A stretch of DNA of 64,000 bases from Paraburkholderia sp. (GTDB lineage Bacteria; Pseudomonadota; Gammaproteobacteria; Burkholderiales; Burkholderiaceae), in NCBI GenBank assembly GCA_004322045.1, contig SCRN01000042.1:19045-83044 (forward strand), read 5' to 3'. The notes beneath the pieces are model-generated. The model saw only the letters and a program-made list of their open reading frames with translations. It was not told where the DNA came from and made no database searches. The translations under genes and the position numbers were made by a program. Shown here piece by piece: positions 43,494-52,690 of the stretch (position 1 is the stretch's first letter; the number at the start of each line of letters is the position of its first letter).

Positions 43494-45062
43494 TTACCCG
43501 GTTGCGCGCGTCAGCTCGGCAGGCAAGCGGATGCTTGCCTCCTTGGCGACATTTAGCTGCGGCCAGCGCACGCGCTCGACCACGATCTGCTTGCGCTGCG
43601 CTTCTTCGGCAAACGCGTCGATCGCCTCGCGTATGTCGGCATCGATGAAGTCGGCCCGTTCCGCGTCGATCAGCACCGTGGCCCGCTCGGGAATCTGCGC
43701 GAGGCAATGAGCCAGCGCGGGCTTGGAGAAGAAGGTGGCGTCCTTACGGAACGAGAGCAGAAAGTAATCGTCGTGCCGCGTGAGCATGAAGGTGCGTCCG
43801 AAGCTTGCGCGCATCGCGAACAAGACGCTCGTCGCAATGCCGATCCCGATACCGATCAAGAGGTCCGTCGCGAGCACGCCCGCGATGGTCGCCACGAACG
43901 GAACGAAGCGCTCGGCGCCTTCACGCGCCATGACGACGAAAAGACGCGGCTTAGCCAGTTTGTAGCCCGTCTGAATCAAGATGGCCGCGAGACTGGCCAA
44001 CGGGATGAGGTTGAGGACGGCGGTGAGTGCAAAGATGCTGGCGAGCAACAGCGCGCCGTGAATGATGGCCGACATGCGCGTCTGCGCCCCCGCATGCACG
44101 TTGGCCGAGCTGCGCACGATAACGGCCGTCAACGGCAGCCCGCCGAGCAGTGCCGCAGCGATATTGCCCGCGCCTTGCGCTTTCAACTCCCGATCGGGCG
44201 ACACCCAGCGGCGCTTGGGGTCGATCTTTTCGAGCGCTTCGAGACTGAGCAGCGTCTCGAGACTGGCGACGATCGCGAGCGTCATCCCTACACGCCACAC
44301 ATCGGCATCGACGAGTTGCGTGAAGTCCGGCATCGAGATGGCGTTGACGAGCGCGCCGAAGGAATCGAGCGCGACGAGCGATACGCGATGTTCGACGGGC
44401 GCGGCGAACGACGGCGCGAGCCAATCGAGCACCAGCGTGACGCCGATGCCGAGTGCGACGGCGGCAAGCGGTCCCGGCACCGCACGCACGAGCGCGTACC
44501 GTTTGGCGGACGCGGTCTCCCATGCAAAGAGCATCGCAACCGAGGCGGCGCACAGCACGAGCGATATCGGCAAGATTTGCCCGAACGGCGTCGATAGCAC
44601 GCCAGCATGCGCCGCATTCGCGTGGGCGCCCGAGAGCAGCCCCGCCCCTAGCGGAATCTGCTTGAGGATCAAGATGATGCCGATCGAAGCGAGCATGCCT
44701 TTGATCACGGCGGCCGGCACGAAGCTCGCCACGCGTCCAGCTCGCAGCAGGCCGAAGCCGACCTGCAGCGCACCGGCGATCAGAACGGCGGCAAGGAACG
44801 CCGAGAAACTACCGAGCGAAGCGATCGCCGACACGACGATAACGACGAGCCCTGCGGCGGGGCCGCTCACGCTCAAATGCGAGCCGCTCAGCAATGCGAC
44901 CACGAGCCCGCCCACGATGCCCGACACGAGGCCGGCGAACGGATGCACGCCCGATGCAGTTGCAATGCCGAGGCACAGCGGCAGCGCGACGAGAAAGACA
45001 ACGATGCCGGCGAATACATCGCTGCGCAGAGTGGAGAAACGGGAGGCAGAAGAGAGGTCCAT
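43494..45062 (-). CDS. SulP-family anion transporter, probable bicarbonate importer
   Basis: 522-residue transporter with the SulP membrane domain (about 15-400; GIVVFLVALPLCLGIATASGV, the conserved SGPAAGLVVIVVSAIASLG, and GGLPLTAVIVRSSANVHAGAQTR) and a short C-terminal STAS domain (about 440-515). SulP proteins move sulphate, bicarbonate or other anions. The gene follows a beta-carbonic anhydrase gene in the same direction, 93 bases downstream of it. This points to bicarbonate as the substrate, as in BicA-type systems. Confidence 0.88.
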   Translation of the reverse strand: MDLSSASRFSTLRSDVFAGIVVFLVALPLCLGIATASGVHPFAGLVSGIVGGLVVALLSGSHLSVSGPAAGLVVIVVSAIASLGSFSAFLAAVLIAGALQVGFGLLRAGRVASFVPAAVIKGMLASIGIILILKQIPLGAGLLSGAHANAAHAGVLSTPFGQILPISLVLCAASVAMLFAWETASAKRYALVRAVPGPLAAVALGIGVTLVLDWLAPSFAAPVEHRVSLVALDSFGALVNAISMPDFTQLVDADVWRVGMTLAIVASLETLLSLEALEKIDPKRRWVSPDRELKAQGAGNIAAALLGGLPLTAVIVRSSANVHAGAQTRMSAIIHGALLLASIFALTAVLNLIPLASLAAILIQTGYKLAKPRLFVVMAREGAERFVPFVATIAGVLATDLLIGIGIGIATSVLFAMRASFGRTFMLTRHDDYFLLSFRKDATFFSKPALAHCLAQIPERATVLIDAERADFIDADIREAIDAFAEEAQRKQIVVERVRWPQLNVAKEASIRLPAELTRATG

Positions 45063-45155
45063 GATATGGCGAAGACGAGTTTAGCCGCGCCGCGCGCGAG
45101 CGCGGCGAACGAAGGCAAACGATGGTTGGATGGCCTTACCTAACTAGCGATGCAT

Positions 45156-45782
45156 CTATGCCGCATCGCGCAGCGGCTTGACCGGCTGCGGGGCTTGTTC
45201 GGCATCGGTCAGCGGGGTCAACAAACCTTGCCGCAAGCCGAATACCCAGCCATGCAGGGCCGGCCGATGCGGCGCGCTGCGAACGATCGGCGACTCGCGC
45301 AGCAGCCGCACCTGTTCGATGACGTTCAATTCGACCAGGCGATCGACGCGTGCCTCGATATCGTCGATGGCGCTCAAGGCGTCGCGATGCCGGTCGGCGA
45401 GTTCGCACAAGCCGGCGATGCGCCGATTGACCGCGGGCAATGCATCCGACGGTGCGGTGAGCGCCGCCCGCACGCCGCCGCAATGATGATGGCCGCAGAT
45501 GACGATGTGCTCGACGTGCAGCGCATGCAGCGCATATTCGATGACGCTCGATGTATTGCCGTCATCGGAGGTGTAAAGGTTGGCGATGTTGCGATGGACG
45601 AACAGCTCCCCCGGCTGCGCATTCGTGATCCGTTCGGCAGGCACACGGCTGTCGGAACAGCCGATCCAAAGAATGCGAGGCTGCTGTCCGGATGCGAGCC
45701 TTTCGAAGAAGCCGGGGTCTCTTGCCGATACTTCCTGCGACCAGGCTCGATTGGCAAGCAACAGGCGCTTCGCGTGGTTCAT
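45156..45782 (-). CDS. can: Beta-class carbonic anhydrase
   Basis: 208-residue zinc enzyme that interconverts CO2 and bicarbonate in the cytoplasm. Zinc ligands Cys42, His98 and Cys101 (WIGCSDSRVP and VICGHHHCGG) and the Asp44-Arg46 dyad are all present. AGGAGG is 7 bases before the ATG at 45782, which is chosen over an upstream open start. It is the first gene of a pair with the SulP transporter. Together they could supply bicarbonate for carboxylases at low CO2. Confidence 0.95.
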   Translation of the reverse strand: MNHAKRLLLANRAWSQEVSARDPGFFERLASGQQPRILWIGCSDSRVPAERITNAQPGELFVHRNIANLYTSDDGNTSSVIEYALHALHVEHIVICGHHHCGGVRAALTAPSDALPAVNRRIAGLCELADRHRDALSAIDDIEARVDRLVELNVIEQVRLLRESPIVRSAPHRPALHGWVFGLRQGLLTPLTDAEQAPQPVKPLRDAA

Positions 45783-45928
45783 CAACGTCCTCCTAAAGTC
45801 CGTACGTACGCAGCCCGCCATACTTCCAAATTACATAAAGCTGCGTTACGAAAAGCTTACGGTCAGACGGATCCGAAAAAAATAAAAATAAAAATATTCG
45901 TTAGAGGGACGGAGTCGATGCATTCATT

Positions 45929-45943
45929 CGGTGCAAAGCACCG
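45929..45943 (-). terminator. Possible hairpin downstream of amn
   Basis: CGGTGC and GCACCG pair around AAA, 35 bases beyond the amn stop. On the minus strand a very T-rich stretch (45871-45899) follows, but only after about 30 bases. It is therefore not a standard intrinsic terminator, and the T-rich stretch may instead belong to the carbonic anhydrase promoter. Confidence 0.3.
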
Positions 45944-45977
45944 ATTGGGGAGAATCGTTGCGAAGGCGCTGTTGCCG

Positions 45978-47504
45978 TTATTGGAACGCGACTTCGGCGA
46001 AACTGCGCAGTTTGCGGCTGTGCAACCGGTCGAGCCCGTTCATGCGCAACAATTCCATCGCCTTCACGCCGATTTGCAGATGCTGGTCCACCTGGGCGCG
46101 ATAGAACTGATCGGCCATTCCGGGCAGCTTCAGTTCGCCGTGCAGCGGTTTGTCCGATACGCACAACAGCGTGCCGTACGGTACGCGAAACCGGAAGCCG
46201 TTCGCAGCGATCGTCGCGCTTTCCATATCGAGCGCGATGGCGCGGCTTTGCGAGAGCCGCTGCACCGGTTCGCGGTGGTCGCGCAGTTCCCAGTTGCGGT
46301 TGTCGACGCTCGCCACCGTCCCCGTGCGCATCACGCGCTTCAACTCGGCGCCTTCGAGCCGCGTCACGTGCGCGACGGCGCGCTCCAGGGCCACCTGCAC
46401 TTCGGCCAGCGCCGGAATCGGCACCCACAGCGGCAAATCGGCGTCGAGGACGTGGTCCTCGCGAACATAGCCATGAGCCAGCACGTAGTCGCCGAGCCGC
46501 TGCGTGTTGCGCAGCCCCGCGCAGTGGCCGAGCATGACCCACGCATGCGGCCGCAATACCGCGATGTGATCGGTGATCGTTTTGGCGTTCGACGGCCCCA
46601 CGCCGATGTTGATCATCGTGATGCCGCTGCCGTCGGCGCGCTTCAGGTGATAGGCGGGCATTTGCGGCAGCCGCGCGGGCGCGGTGCCTTCATCGGGCTG
46701 CTCGCCGAGGTTGGCGTTGTACGTGACCACATCGCCGGGTTCGACGAACGACGTGTATTCGCTTCGATAAGCGCGCAGTTCCTCGTCGTCCGTATGGGCC
46801 ATCAATTGACGGCCGAGCTTGGTGAATTCGTCGATATAGAACTGATAGTTCGTATAAAGCACGTAGTTCTGAAAATGGGTGGGCGCGGTGGCCGTATAGT
46901 GCTTCAGGCGATGCAGTGAAAAATCGACGCGTGGCGCGGTGAACAAGGCGAGCGGCAGCGGCTCGCCCGGCAGCGGCTCGTAGGTGCCGTTGACGATGCG
47001 ATCGTCGAGTGCGGCGAGATCCGGCGTATCGAAAACGTCGCGCATGGCCATCAGCCGATCGCGCCCGAGCTCGCCTTCGAGATGAATGCCCTCGGCAAAG
47101 GCGAAGTGAATCGGAATCGGCTGCTGCGAGACGCCCACCTCGATCTCGACATGGTGGTTCTTTGCCAGCAAGCGCAGTTGTTCGCGATAGTAGTTGGCGA
47201 ACAGATCGGGGCGGGTCACCGTCGTCTCGAATACGCCCGGCCCGGCAACGAACCCGTAGGAGCGGCGCGAATCGACGTGCGTGACCACTTCGGTGCGCAC
47301 CCGCACGAACGGATAGCAGGCACGGACGCGCTCGTGGAAGGGTTCGTTGCGCCGATAGCGAGAAAAAGCGTCGCGCAAGAAAGCGGCATTGGCTTCGTAG
47401 ATTTCGGACAAGCGCGTGACGGCATCGGCAGCGTCGGTGAACGCTTCGGTCGGGAAATCGGTCGGGTGCATGGCGCGCGCATGCTGCGTCAGGTCGTTTT
47501 TCAT
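45978..47504 (-). CDS. amn: AMP nucleosidase
   Basis: 508-residue enzyme that hydrolyses AMP to adenine and ribose 5-phosphate. The N-terminal AMP-nucleosidase domain (about 20-190) is followed by a phosphorylase-type catalytic domain (about 265-490; MINIGVGPSNAKTITDHIAVLRPHAWVMLGHCAGLR and ALDMESATIAANGFRFRVPYGTLLCVSDKPLHGE-type segments). MESATIAANG carries the purine-phosphorylase-like active-site Met-Glu. Length is normal. The start at 47504 gives the family MKNDLTQHARAMHP. An upstream extension is unlikely to be translated. Confidence 0.94.
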   Translation of the reverse strand: MKNDLTQHARAMHPTDFPTEAFTDAADAVTRLSEIYEANAAFLRDAFSRYRRNEPFHERVRACYPFVRVRTEVVTHVDSRRSYGFVAGPGVFETTVTRPDLFANYYREQLRLLAKNHHVEIEVGVSQQPIPIHFAFAEGIHLEGELGRDRLMAMRDVFDTPDLAALDDRIVNGTYEPLPGEPLPLALFTAPRVDFSLHRLKHYTATAPTHFQNYVLYTNYQFYIDEFTKLGRQLMAHTDDEELRAYRSEYTSFVEPGDVVTYNANLGEQPDEGTAPARLPQMPAYHLKRADGSGITMINIGVGPSNAKTITDHIAVLRPHAWVMLGHCAGLRNTQRLGDYVLAHGYVREDHVLDADLPLWVPIPALAEVQVALERAVAHVTRLEGAELKRVMRTGTVASVDNRNWELRDHREPVQRLSQSRAIALDMESATIAANGFRFRVPYGTLLCVSDKPLHGELKLPGMADQFYRAQVDQHLQIGVKAMELLRMNGLDRLHSRKLRSFAEVAFQ

Positions 47505-47670
47505 CGTTCGCTTCGCGTCGTTCGTTGCGACGACATTACCACGAAGCGCCGCCATACGGCCCTCGCGCGGCCGGCCGCCGCGTACCCCAGGCCGCACTAT
47601 GTTTTCGTTAGATCGCAGGCGGATCGAGGGACGCATTTGCTAGAATCGAAGGATCTTCCGGAGATCCGCC

Positions 47671-48078
47671 ATGAAGCCGTACCTTTCCGCCGCCGTTTAT
47701 GCGGCGCTTGCCGTCGCAAGCCTTGCCGCCCTGCCGCGCATCGCACTGGCGGGGACGCCTGCAAACGACGCGCAAGCGCAGCGCGCCGCCAACGAGGCGG
47801 CAGGCCTGCCCGATCTGACCCAAATCAATCGCCCCGCCGCCGAGGTATCGTCGAAGGTCGACATCAACGACGTGCCGCGCAAGCCGAGCTTCTACGAGAA
47901 GAGCGCCAACGGCACGGAAATCACCGAGTATCGCGATCGCGGCAAGCCCGTCGAAATCGACGTCCGCTCGAACTTCGGCACGCACTATCAAATGAGCGCT
48001 TCGCCTGACACGTCGCCCAAAGTGCACAGCAGCGCGCAACCCAGCACGCGGTTGCCCTCGATCAACCTGCACTACTGA
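47671..48078 (+). CDS. DUF2782-like exported protein
   Basis: 135-residue protein with a signal peptide (LAVASLAALPRIALA, cut before GTPAN). The C-terminal part, TEITEYRDRGKPVEIDVRSNFGTHYQM, resembles the DUF2782 domain, whose members are small periplasmic proteins of unknown role. In Pseudomonas such a gene lies between polA and thrB. Here it is directly followed by thrB, but polA is 44 kb away. The function is unknown. Confidence 0.8.
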   Translation: MKPYLSAAVYAALAVASLAALPRIALAGTPANDAQAQRAANEAAGLPDLTQINRPAAEVSSKVDINDVPRKPSFYEKSANGTEITEYRDRGKPVEIDVRSNFGTHYQMSASPDTSPKVHSSAQPSTRLPSINLHY

Positions 48079-48169
48079 TTCGCACCGGATTCACACCGCC
48101 GCCCACGCGAGCGCCAGATATATTTGATTCATCGATCGCCCGCGTACGCCCCCGGCAGGGGCTCATGTA

Positions 48170-48187
48170 GCCGGCGCGCGCGCCGGC
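48170..48187. promoter_or_regulatory. 18-bp GC-only palindrome ahead of thrB
   Basis: GCCGGCGCGCGCGCCGGC is perfectly self-complementary and lies 34 bases upstream of the thrB ATG. It could form a strong cruciform or hairpin in the leader and act as a terminator for the DUF2782 gene or a brake on thrB. Such sequences also arise by chance in high-GC DNA. Confidence 0.35.
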
Positions 48188-48221
48188 CCTCCATTTCACC
48201 ACCGCATTCGAAGCCTTACGC

Positions 48222-49217
48222 ATGGCCGTCTTTACCGCTGTCAACGAAACCGACCTTGCGCACTGGTTGCGCCACTACCGTCTAGGCGAACCCGTCGATT
48301 TTCGCGGCATTCCTTCCGGTATCGAAAACAGCAACTTCTTTCTGACGACAACCCGCGGCGCCTATGTGCTCACGGTGTTCGAGAAGTTGACGGACGAGCA
48401 ATTGCCGTTCTATCTCGAACTGATGCGCCACCTCGCCAAGCATCAGGTGCCCGTGCCCGACCCGGTGCCGCGCAACGACGGTGCGCTGTTCGGCTTGCTG
48501 CACGGCAAGCCGGCGGCCATCGTAACCAAGCTGCCGGGGGCGCCCGAGCTGGCGCCGGGCGTCGAGCATTGCCATGAGGTGGGGCAAATGCTTGCGCGCA
48601 TGCATCTAGCCGGGCGCGACTTCGCGCCGAATCTGCCGAACTTGCGCAGCCTGCCGTGGTGGCAAGAAACGGCGCCGCACGTGTCTCCGTTTTTGAGCGA
48701 GGCGCAACGCGACCTGCTCGAATCGGAACTTGCGCACCAAAGCGCCTTTTTCGCTTCGGACGACTATGCCGCGCTGCCTGGCGGTCCTTGCCACTGCGAT
48801 TTATTTCGCGACAACGTACTATTTCACCCGGCGCAACCCGGCACGGGCCATACGGTGCGGCTCGGCGGTTTTTTCGATTTCTACTTCGCGGGCTGCGACA
48901 AGTGGCTGTTCGACGTAGCGGTGACGGTCAACGATTGGTGCATCGATCTCGCCACGGGCAAGCTCGACGCGCAGCGCGCCGACGCCTTGTTGCGCGCCTA
49001 CCAGAGCGTGCGTCCGTTCACGAAGGAAGAGCTGCGCCATTGGACCGACATGCTGCGCGCGGGCGCCTACCGGTTCTGGATGTCGCGCCTCTATGACTTT
49101 TACCTGCCCCGTGAGGCCGAAATGCTCAAGCCGCACGACCCCACTCATTTCGAACGCATCTTGCGCGAGCGCCTAGCCGGCGTTGCACCGTTGGATGCGT
49201 CAAATTCATGCAACTGA
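48222..49217 (+). CDS. thrB: Homoserine kinase (APH-fold ThrB2 type)
   Basis: 331-residue kinase that phosphorylates homoserine in threonine synthesis. It belongs to the aminoglycoside-phosphotransferase fold used by many proteobacteria, not the GHMP fold of E. coli ThrB. Catalytic loop [14 protein letters not shown] and metal site [26 protein letters not shown] are visible near 185-240, and [10 protein letters not shown] near 30 marks the ATP lobe. It overlaps the next gene by 10 bases. The synthase gene thrC is not in the window. Confidence 0.95.
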   Translation: MAVFTAVNETDLAHWLRHYRLGEPVDFRGIPSGIENSNFFLTTTRGAYVLTVFEKLTDEQLPFYLELMRHLAKHQVPVPDPVPRNDGALFGLLHGKPAAIVTKLPGAPELAPGVEHCHEVGQMLARMHLAGRDFAPNLPNLRSLPWWQETAPHVSPFLSEAQRDLLESELAHQSAFFASDDYAALPGGPCHCDLFRDNVLFHPAQPGTGHTVRLGGFFDFYFAGCDKWLFDVAVTVNDWCIDLATGKLDAQRADALLRAYQSVRPFTKEELRHWTDMLRAGAYRFWMSRLYDFYLPREAEMLKPHDPTHFERILRERLAGVAPLDASNSCN

Positions 49218-50014
49218 CCGAAGTTTCCGCAAAAACCGGCTATGTCTGGTATCGCCAAGGCATTTGGCTGTTCCGTCGAAATCCGCTCGGCTTTCTGACG
49301 ATCTTCTTTACTTATCTGCTGGCGATGTGGGCAGTGTCGCTGATTCCGTTCGTCGGCGCCGTGTTGCCGCTCGTTCTGATTCCGGGCGTCGCCGTTGGCT
49401 TCATGGCCGCTTGCCGCGACACGGTAGCCGGCAAGCTCGTCTTTCCGACGGTGCTCGCCGATGGATTTCGGTCCTATGGCGCGACGGCGGCCGTACGCTT
49501 GCTCGAACTCGGCGGCATCTACATCGCCGCGATCGCGCTCGTGTTCGCCAGTTCGGCGTTGGTGGATGGAGGGGTGCTGTTCAAGCTGATGATGGGCACG
49601 GCGGCCGTGACCCCGGAGACGCTCATGGGCAGCAATCTATTGCTGGCCGGGCTCGTCTCGTTCGTGTGCTATCTGCCGGTCGCGATGCTGTTTTGGTTCG
49701 CGCCGGTGCTCGCGGCTTGGCACGACGTGCCGCCCCTCAAGGCGATGTTCTTCAGCCTCGTGACCTGCTGGCGAAACCGCGGCGCGTTCATCGTTTATGG
49801 CGCGCTCTGGCTGCTCACAGCGTTGGTCGTATCAACCGGTCTCTCGCTGTTGATGGATGCAATCGGTGCACGCGCCTATGCGTTCACCGTGCTGTTTCCA
49901 GCCTCGATCACGCTGACGACGATGCTCTACTGCTCGTTCTACGCCACATATCGCGGCTGCTACGGCGTGCAGGAACCCGGCCGGACCGATACGCCAGGGG
50001 CATCGAACATCTGA
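49208..50014 (+). CDS. BPSS1780-family integral membrane protein
   Basis: 268-residue membrane protein with about six hydrophobic segments and the opening [25 protein letters not shown], typical of a family seen in Burkholderiaceae downstream of thrB. Its role is unknown. It starts inside the end of thrB (10-base overlap), so the two are translated together. Confidence 0.85.
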   Translation: MQLTEVSAKTGYVWYRQGIWLFRRNPLGFLTIFFTYLLAMWAVSLIPFVGAVLPLVLIPGVAVGFMAACRDTVAGKLVFPTVLADGFRSYGATAAVRLLELGGIYIAAIALVFASSALVDGGVLFKLMMGTAAVTPETLMGSNLLLAGLVSFVCYLPVAMLFWFAPVLAAWHDVPPLKAMFFSLVTCWRNRGAFIVYGALWLLTALVVSTGLSLLMDAIGARAYAFTVLFPASITLTTMLYCSFYATYRGCYGVQEPGRTDTPGASNI

Positions 50015-50053
50015 TCGAAGCGGCCCGCCCCTACGGGCGGCAAAACGCGGCGC

Positions 50054-50230
50054 TTAGCGCGCCGCTTGCCAGGACGGGTGTGCGACCGCAGCTTCGCGAT
50101 CGAGCTTGCGCATACGGAACTCGAGATCGTAAAGATCGGTGGCTTCGGCCAAATAGGCATCGTTGCGCGCCTTTTGGCGCTCGTCGGCGGTTTGGGTCAG
50201 CAACAAGAAAAGGCGGCTAAGTAAGAACAT
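50054..50230 (-). CDS. DUF3563 small protein
   Basis: 58-residue protein with a hydrophobic N-terminus (FLLSRLFLLLTQ) and then RNDAYLAEATDLYDLEFRMRKLDRE, the defining stretch of DUF3563. Similar short proteins are common in Burkholderia genomes and their role is unknown. GAGG is 7 bases before the ATG at 50230. Two palindromes in its upstream region suggest tight control. Confidence 0.78.
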   Translation of the reverse strand: MFLLSRLFLLLTQTADERQKARNDAYLAEATDLYDLEFRMRKLDREAAVAHPSWQAAR

Positions 50231-50249
50231 GGTGTACCTCACGTAGTGA

Positions 50250-50265
50250 TAGGTGTTAACACCTA
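50250..50265. promoter_or_regulatory. Perfect 16-bp palindrome upstream of the DUF3563 gene
   Basis: TAGGTGTTAACACCTA is fully self-complementary and lies 19 bases before the DUF3563 start. A second, smaller repeat (TAGGG-AAAA-CCCTA, about 50283-50296) follows 17 bases further upstream. The first could be an operator and the second may lie in the promoter. The binding protein is unknown. Confidence 0.55.
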
Positions 50266-50362
50266 GGTGACAACCCGAATTATAGGGAAAACCCTAGGAT
50301 TGCGCCAGCACCATGTTCCGTTGTGGTTTTTACGCATCAAAGCCGCGCGGCGCAGCTTCTCG

Positions 50363-51520
50363 CTAGCGAGCCGCCGCTTTGCGAGCGGCCGCGGGGCGGC
50401 GTCGGCGATGATCCCGCAGGAACGCCCAGATCATCGCGCTCGCGTCCGGCCCCGTGTTCGAGTGAAACGGCACGGCTTCATCGCCGCCCGCCCACGCGTG
50501 GCCGAGTCCAGCGACCCGGCACAGCCGCACCGCGGTGCGATTGCCGATCGAATAATCGTGAATCCGCGCGCAGCCCTCGCTCGTCTCGCTCAGCTTCCCA
50601 TCGACGAACGCCCCCGTACCGTCGACCAAACCGTTCAGGCGCAAAAACGCGAGACCCAACTGCTCGGCGTTTTTTGGCGCGACCACATGGTCCGCGTCGC
50701 CGTGGACGATGATGGCGGGCATGCCGGGGTAGTTTGCCGTATCCACGAGCGCGTCCACGAGCGCGATCGGGTCGTGCCGGGCGCCGCGCCGCATCACGTC
50801 CATCGCTGTCATGCCGGAATGGGCTTCGCCCAATGCAGGGGCGGAATGCAGTGCAACCGCCGCAAACCGCTCGGGATAGTGCAGCGCGAGCAGCGACGCC
50901 AGCCCGGCTCCCGCGGAAAGCCCCACGAGGTATACGCGCTCCGAGTCGACGCCCTGATGCTCGATCAGCGAATCGACTAGCGAGACGATCGCACGCGCCT
51001 CTCCTAGGCCTGCCGTGTCGCTATCGTCATACCAATGCCAACATCGATGCGCGTGTGCATGCTTGGATTGCTCGGGATAAACCACCGCAAAACCGTTCGC
51101 GTCGGCCACCAGATTCATTCGGGTGCCCAGCGCGAACTCGTCGATCGTCTGCTTGCATCCGTGCAACATGACGACCAGCGGCATCGGCTTGCGCGCGGCC
51201 GCCGGCGGAATGTAAAGGCCGTAAGACAAGTGATTGACGAGGCGGCCCGGCAGAGGCGGCGCCGAATGATACGAACGCGTCCAATCGCCCTTGGTCCAGG
51301 CGCCGGCTCGCGGGCGGACGCGCGACTCGCGCGCTTCGGCGGGATCGCGCGCGGTGCGGGACGCTCGCGCGGGATGTTCGGGCGCACGCCGGGTCGGAGC
51401 GGCGCGCTTGCGACGCTTCTCTTTCGTCAATTCGCGCAAGTACTCGGCTTGCGCCTTCGGAACGCCGTTCATCAAGCGTTTGAGACCCTGAAGCCAGAGC
51501 TTCGTCAGACTTTTGGTCAT
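50363..51520 (-). CDS. PHB-depolymerase-type esterase (LpqC/PhaZ fold)
   Basis: 385-residue alpha/beta hydrolase of the extracellular polyhydroxyalkanoate depolymerase family. The core (about 95-360) has PLVVMLHGCKQT, the lipase box VGLSAGAGLAS, an Asp in VHGDADHVVAP and a late His in VAGLGHAWAGG. There is no signal peptide; instead the first 90 residues are strongly basic, and the tail is Arg/Ala-rich. Polyester depolymerisation is not assured: similar intracellular proteins act on other esters, and the basic ends suggest binding to an acidic surface. The ATG at 51520 gives the family start. Confidence 0.83.
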   Translation of the reverse strand: MTKSLTKLWLQGLKRLMNGVPKAQAEYLRELTKEKRRKRAAPTRRAPEHPARASRTARDPAEARESRVRPRAGAWTKGDWTRSYHSAPPLPGRLVNHLSYGLYIPPAAARKPMPLVVMLHGCKQTIDEFALGTRMNLVADANGFAVVYPEQSKHAHAHRCWHWYDDSDTAGLGEARAIVSLVDSLIEHQGVDSERVYLVGLSAGAGLASLLALHYPERFAAVALHSAPALGEAHSGMTAMDVMRRGARHDPIALVDALVDTANYPGMPAIIVHGDADHVVAPKNAEQLGLAFLRLNGLVDGTGAFVDGKLSETSEGCARIHDYSIGNRTAVRLCRVAGLGHAWAGGDEAVPFHSNTGPDASAMIWAFLRDHRRRRPAAARKAAAR

Positions 51521-51781
51521 TCGGCGTGGCTCGCTAAAAAGGGACAAATACGTCTGCAGCGCAGCTTTTTGATGCAATGCACAATATACGCTCTTCGCGC
51601 TATCGCGCTCAGCGACGCCTCTCATCTGTTGAACTTGGCGCCGCGTTCGCGATCGCACTTCCGAGCGGCGCCGCGAAGTGCCGCGCTCGTTATACTGTCC
51701 CTTGTGCGTGTCGTCTCATTGGACGTTCGCGCGTTATATAGATAGGCGTCGCGCGGTATCTGCCCGCGGCACAGGCTCGAC

Positions 51782-52516
51782 ATGCACGACTTACCCCTTC
51801 ACCTCTGGTTCTCCATCACTCGCCTCGGCGGTGCGGGGTTGACGCTGCCTCTCGCGGTAGCGATTGCCTTGTGGCTCGCCCTCGGCTATTCCTGGCGATT
51901 GGCGGCCGGGTGGCTCGGCATCGTCGGTGCGGCCGCAACGATCGTCACGCTCACGAAAATCGCGTTTCTCGGCTGGGGCGTCGGGGTGCGCGAGTGGGAT
52001 TTCACAGGAGTGAGCGGCCATGCGATGCTGTCGACGGCCGTGTATCCGGTTGCTTTCTTTCTGACGCTGCTGCCCGCCCGAACCATCATCCGGGTGCTCG
52101 GTGTCATATGCGGGCTGGCTGCGGGTCTCGCCGTCGGGCTCTCGCGCGTCGTGCTGAGCGCCCACTCGCCGTCCGAGGCAGTGGCTGGCTGTATCGTCGG
52201 TGCGCTCGCCGCGGTTTTATTCGTCTGGTGCGCCTGGGACGCCAAACCCGGGAAGCTGTCGGCTGTCCCCGTGGCGGTCAGCCTGCTCATGTTGGCAGTC
52301 GCATTGCACGACGTGCGCGTGCCCACGCAATACTGGATCACGCATATCGCGCTACATCTGTCAGGCCGCGATCGGCCGTTCATTCGCGCTCGCTGGCGCG
52401 TAGGGCATGAAGCGCCCCGGCCGCTCCACGCCGCGCCATCCGGCCACAGCGCCGCCCTGCCCGGCTCGTTCGCCCACGCCGTGCGCGCAAGTCGTTCGCC
52501 TGAGCCGTTCGCCTGA
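51782..52516 (+). CDS. PAP2-family membrane phosphatase
   Basis: 244-residue membrane protein with about five hydrophobic segments. The PAP2 active-site motifs are partly visible: FTGVSGHAMLSTAVYP (motif 2, SGH) and SRVVLSAHSPSEAVAGCIVG (motif 3). The first motif (KX6RP) is not clear. Members remove phosphate from phosphatidic acid, undecaprenyl diphosphate or similar lipids. The last 50 residues are hydrophilic and low-complexity, unlike the family, and include a chance SGH. Confidence 0.85.
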   Translation: MHDLPLHLWFSITRLGGAGLTLPLAVAIALWLALGYSWRLAAGWLGIVGAAATIVTLTKIAFLGWGVGVREWDFTGVSGHAMLSTAVYPVAFFLTLLPARTIIRVLGVICGLAAGLAVGLSRVVLSAHSPSEAVAGCIVGALAAVLFVWCAWDAKPGKLSAVPVAVSLLMLAVALHDVRVPTQYWITHIALHLSGRDRPFIRARWRVGHEAPRPLHAAPSGHSAALPGSFAHAVRASRSPEPFA

Positions 52517-52637
52517 CCGGCCTCGACACCGTTCCGGCCTCCACCAAGCCGGGCGTCGGCCCTACCACCCGGCTGTTGCTGGCTTCATCGACTCATCCTC
52601 CCCATAAACGCGACCGTATGCCCGGCCTCGAACCACC

Positions 52638-52660
52638 CGTTATCACCTTGGGTATATTAT
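52638..52660 (+). promoter_or_regulatory. Candidate promoter/ModE-like site before modA
   Basis: CGTTAT followed nine bases on by GGTATATTAT lies 31 bases before the modA start. TATATT could be a -10 element. The two TAT-containing halves resemble, but do not match well, the ModE operator with its TATA-rich arms. It is the only AT-rich stretch in this gap, and the assignment is tentative. Confidence 0.3.
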
Positions 52661-52690
52661 GATGTCGGTTTCAACCCCTCGCTTCGAATC

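Noticed and set aside
45871..45899. A/T-rich run considered as the U-tract of an amn terminator
   Set aside because: It is about 30 bases beyond the nearest hairpin, too far for intrinsic termination. It fits a promoter-proximal AT-rich element for the carbonic anhydrase gene equally well.
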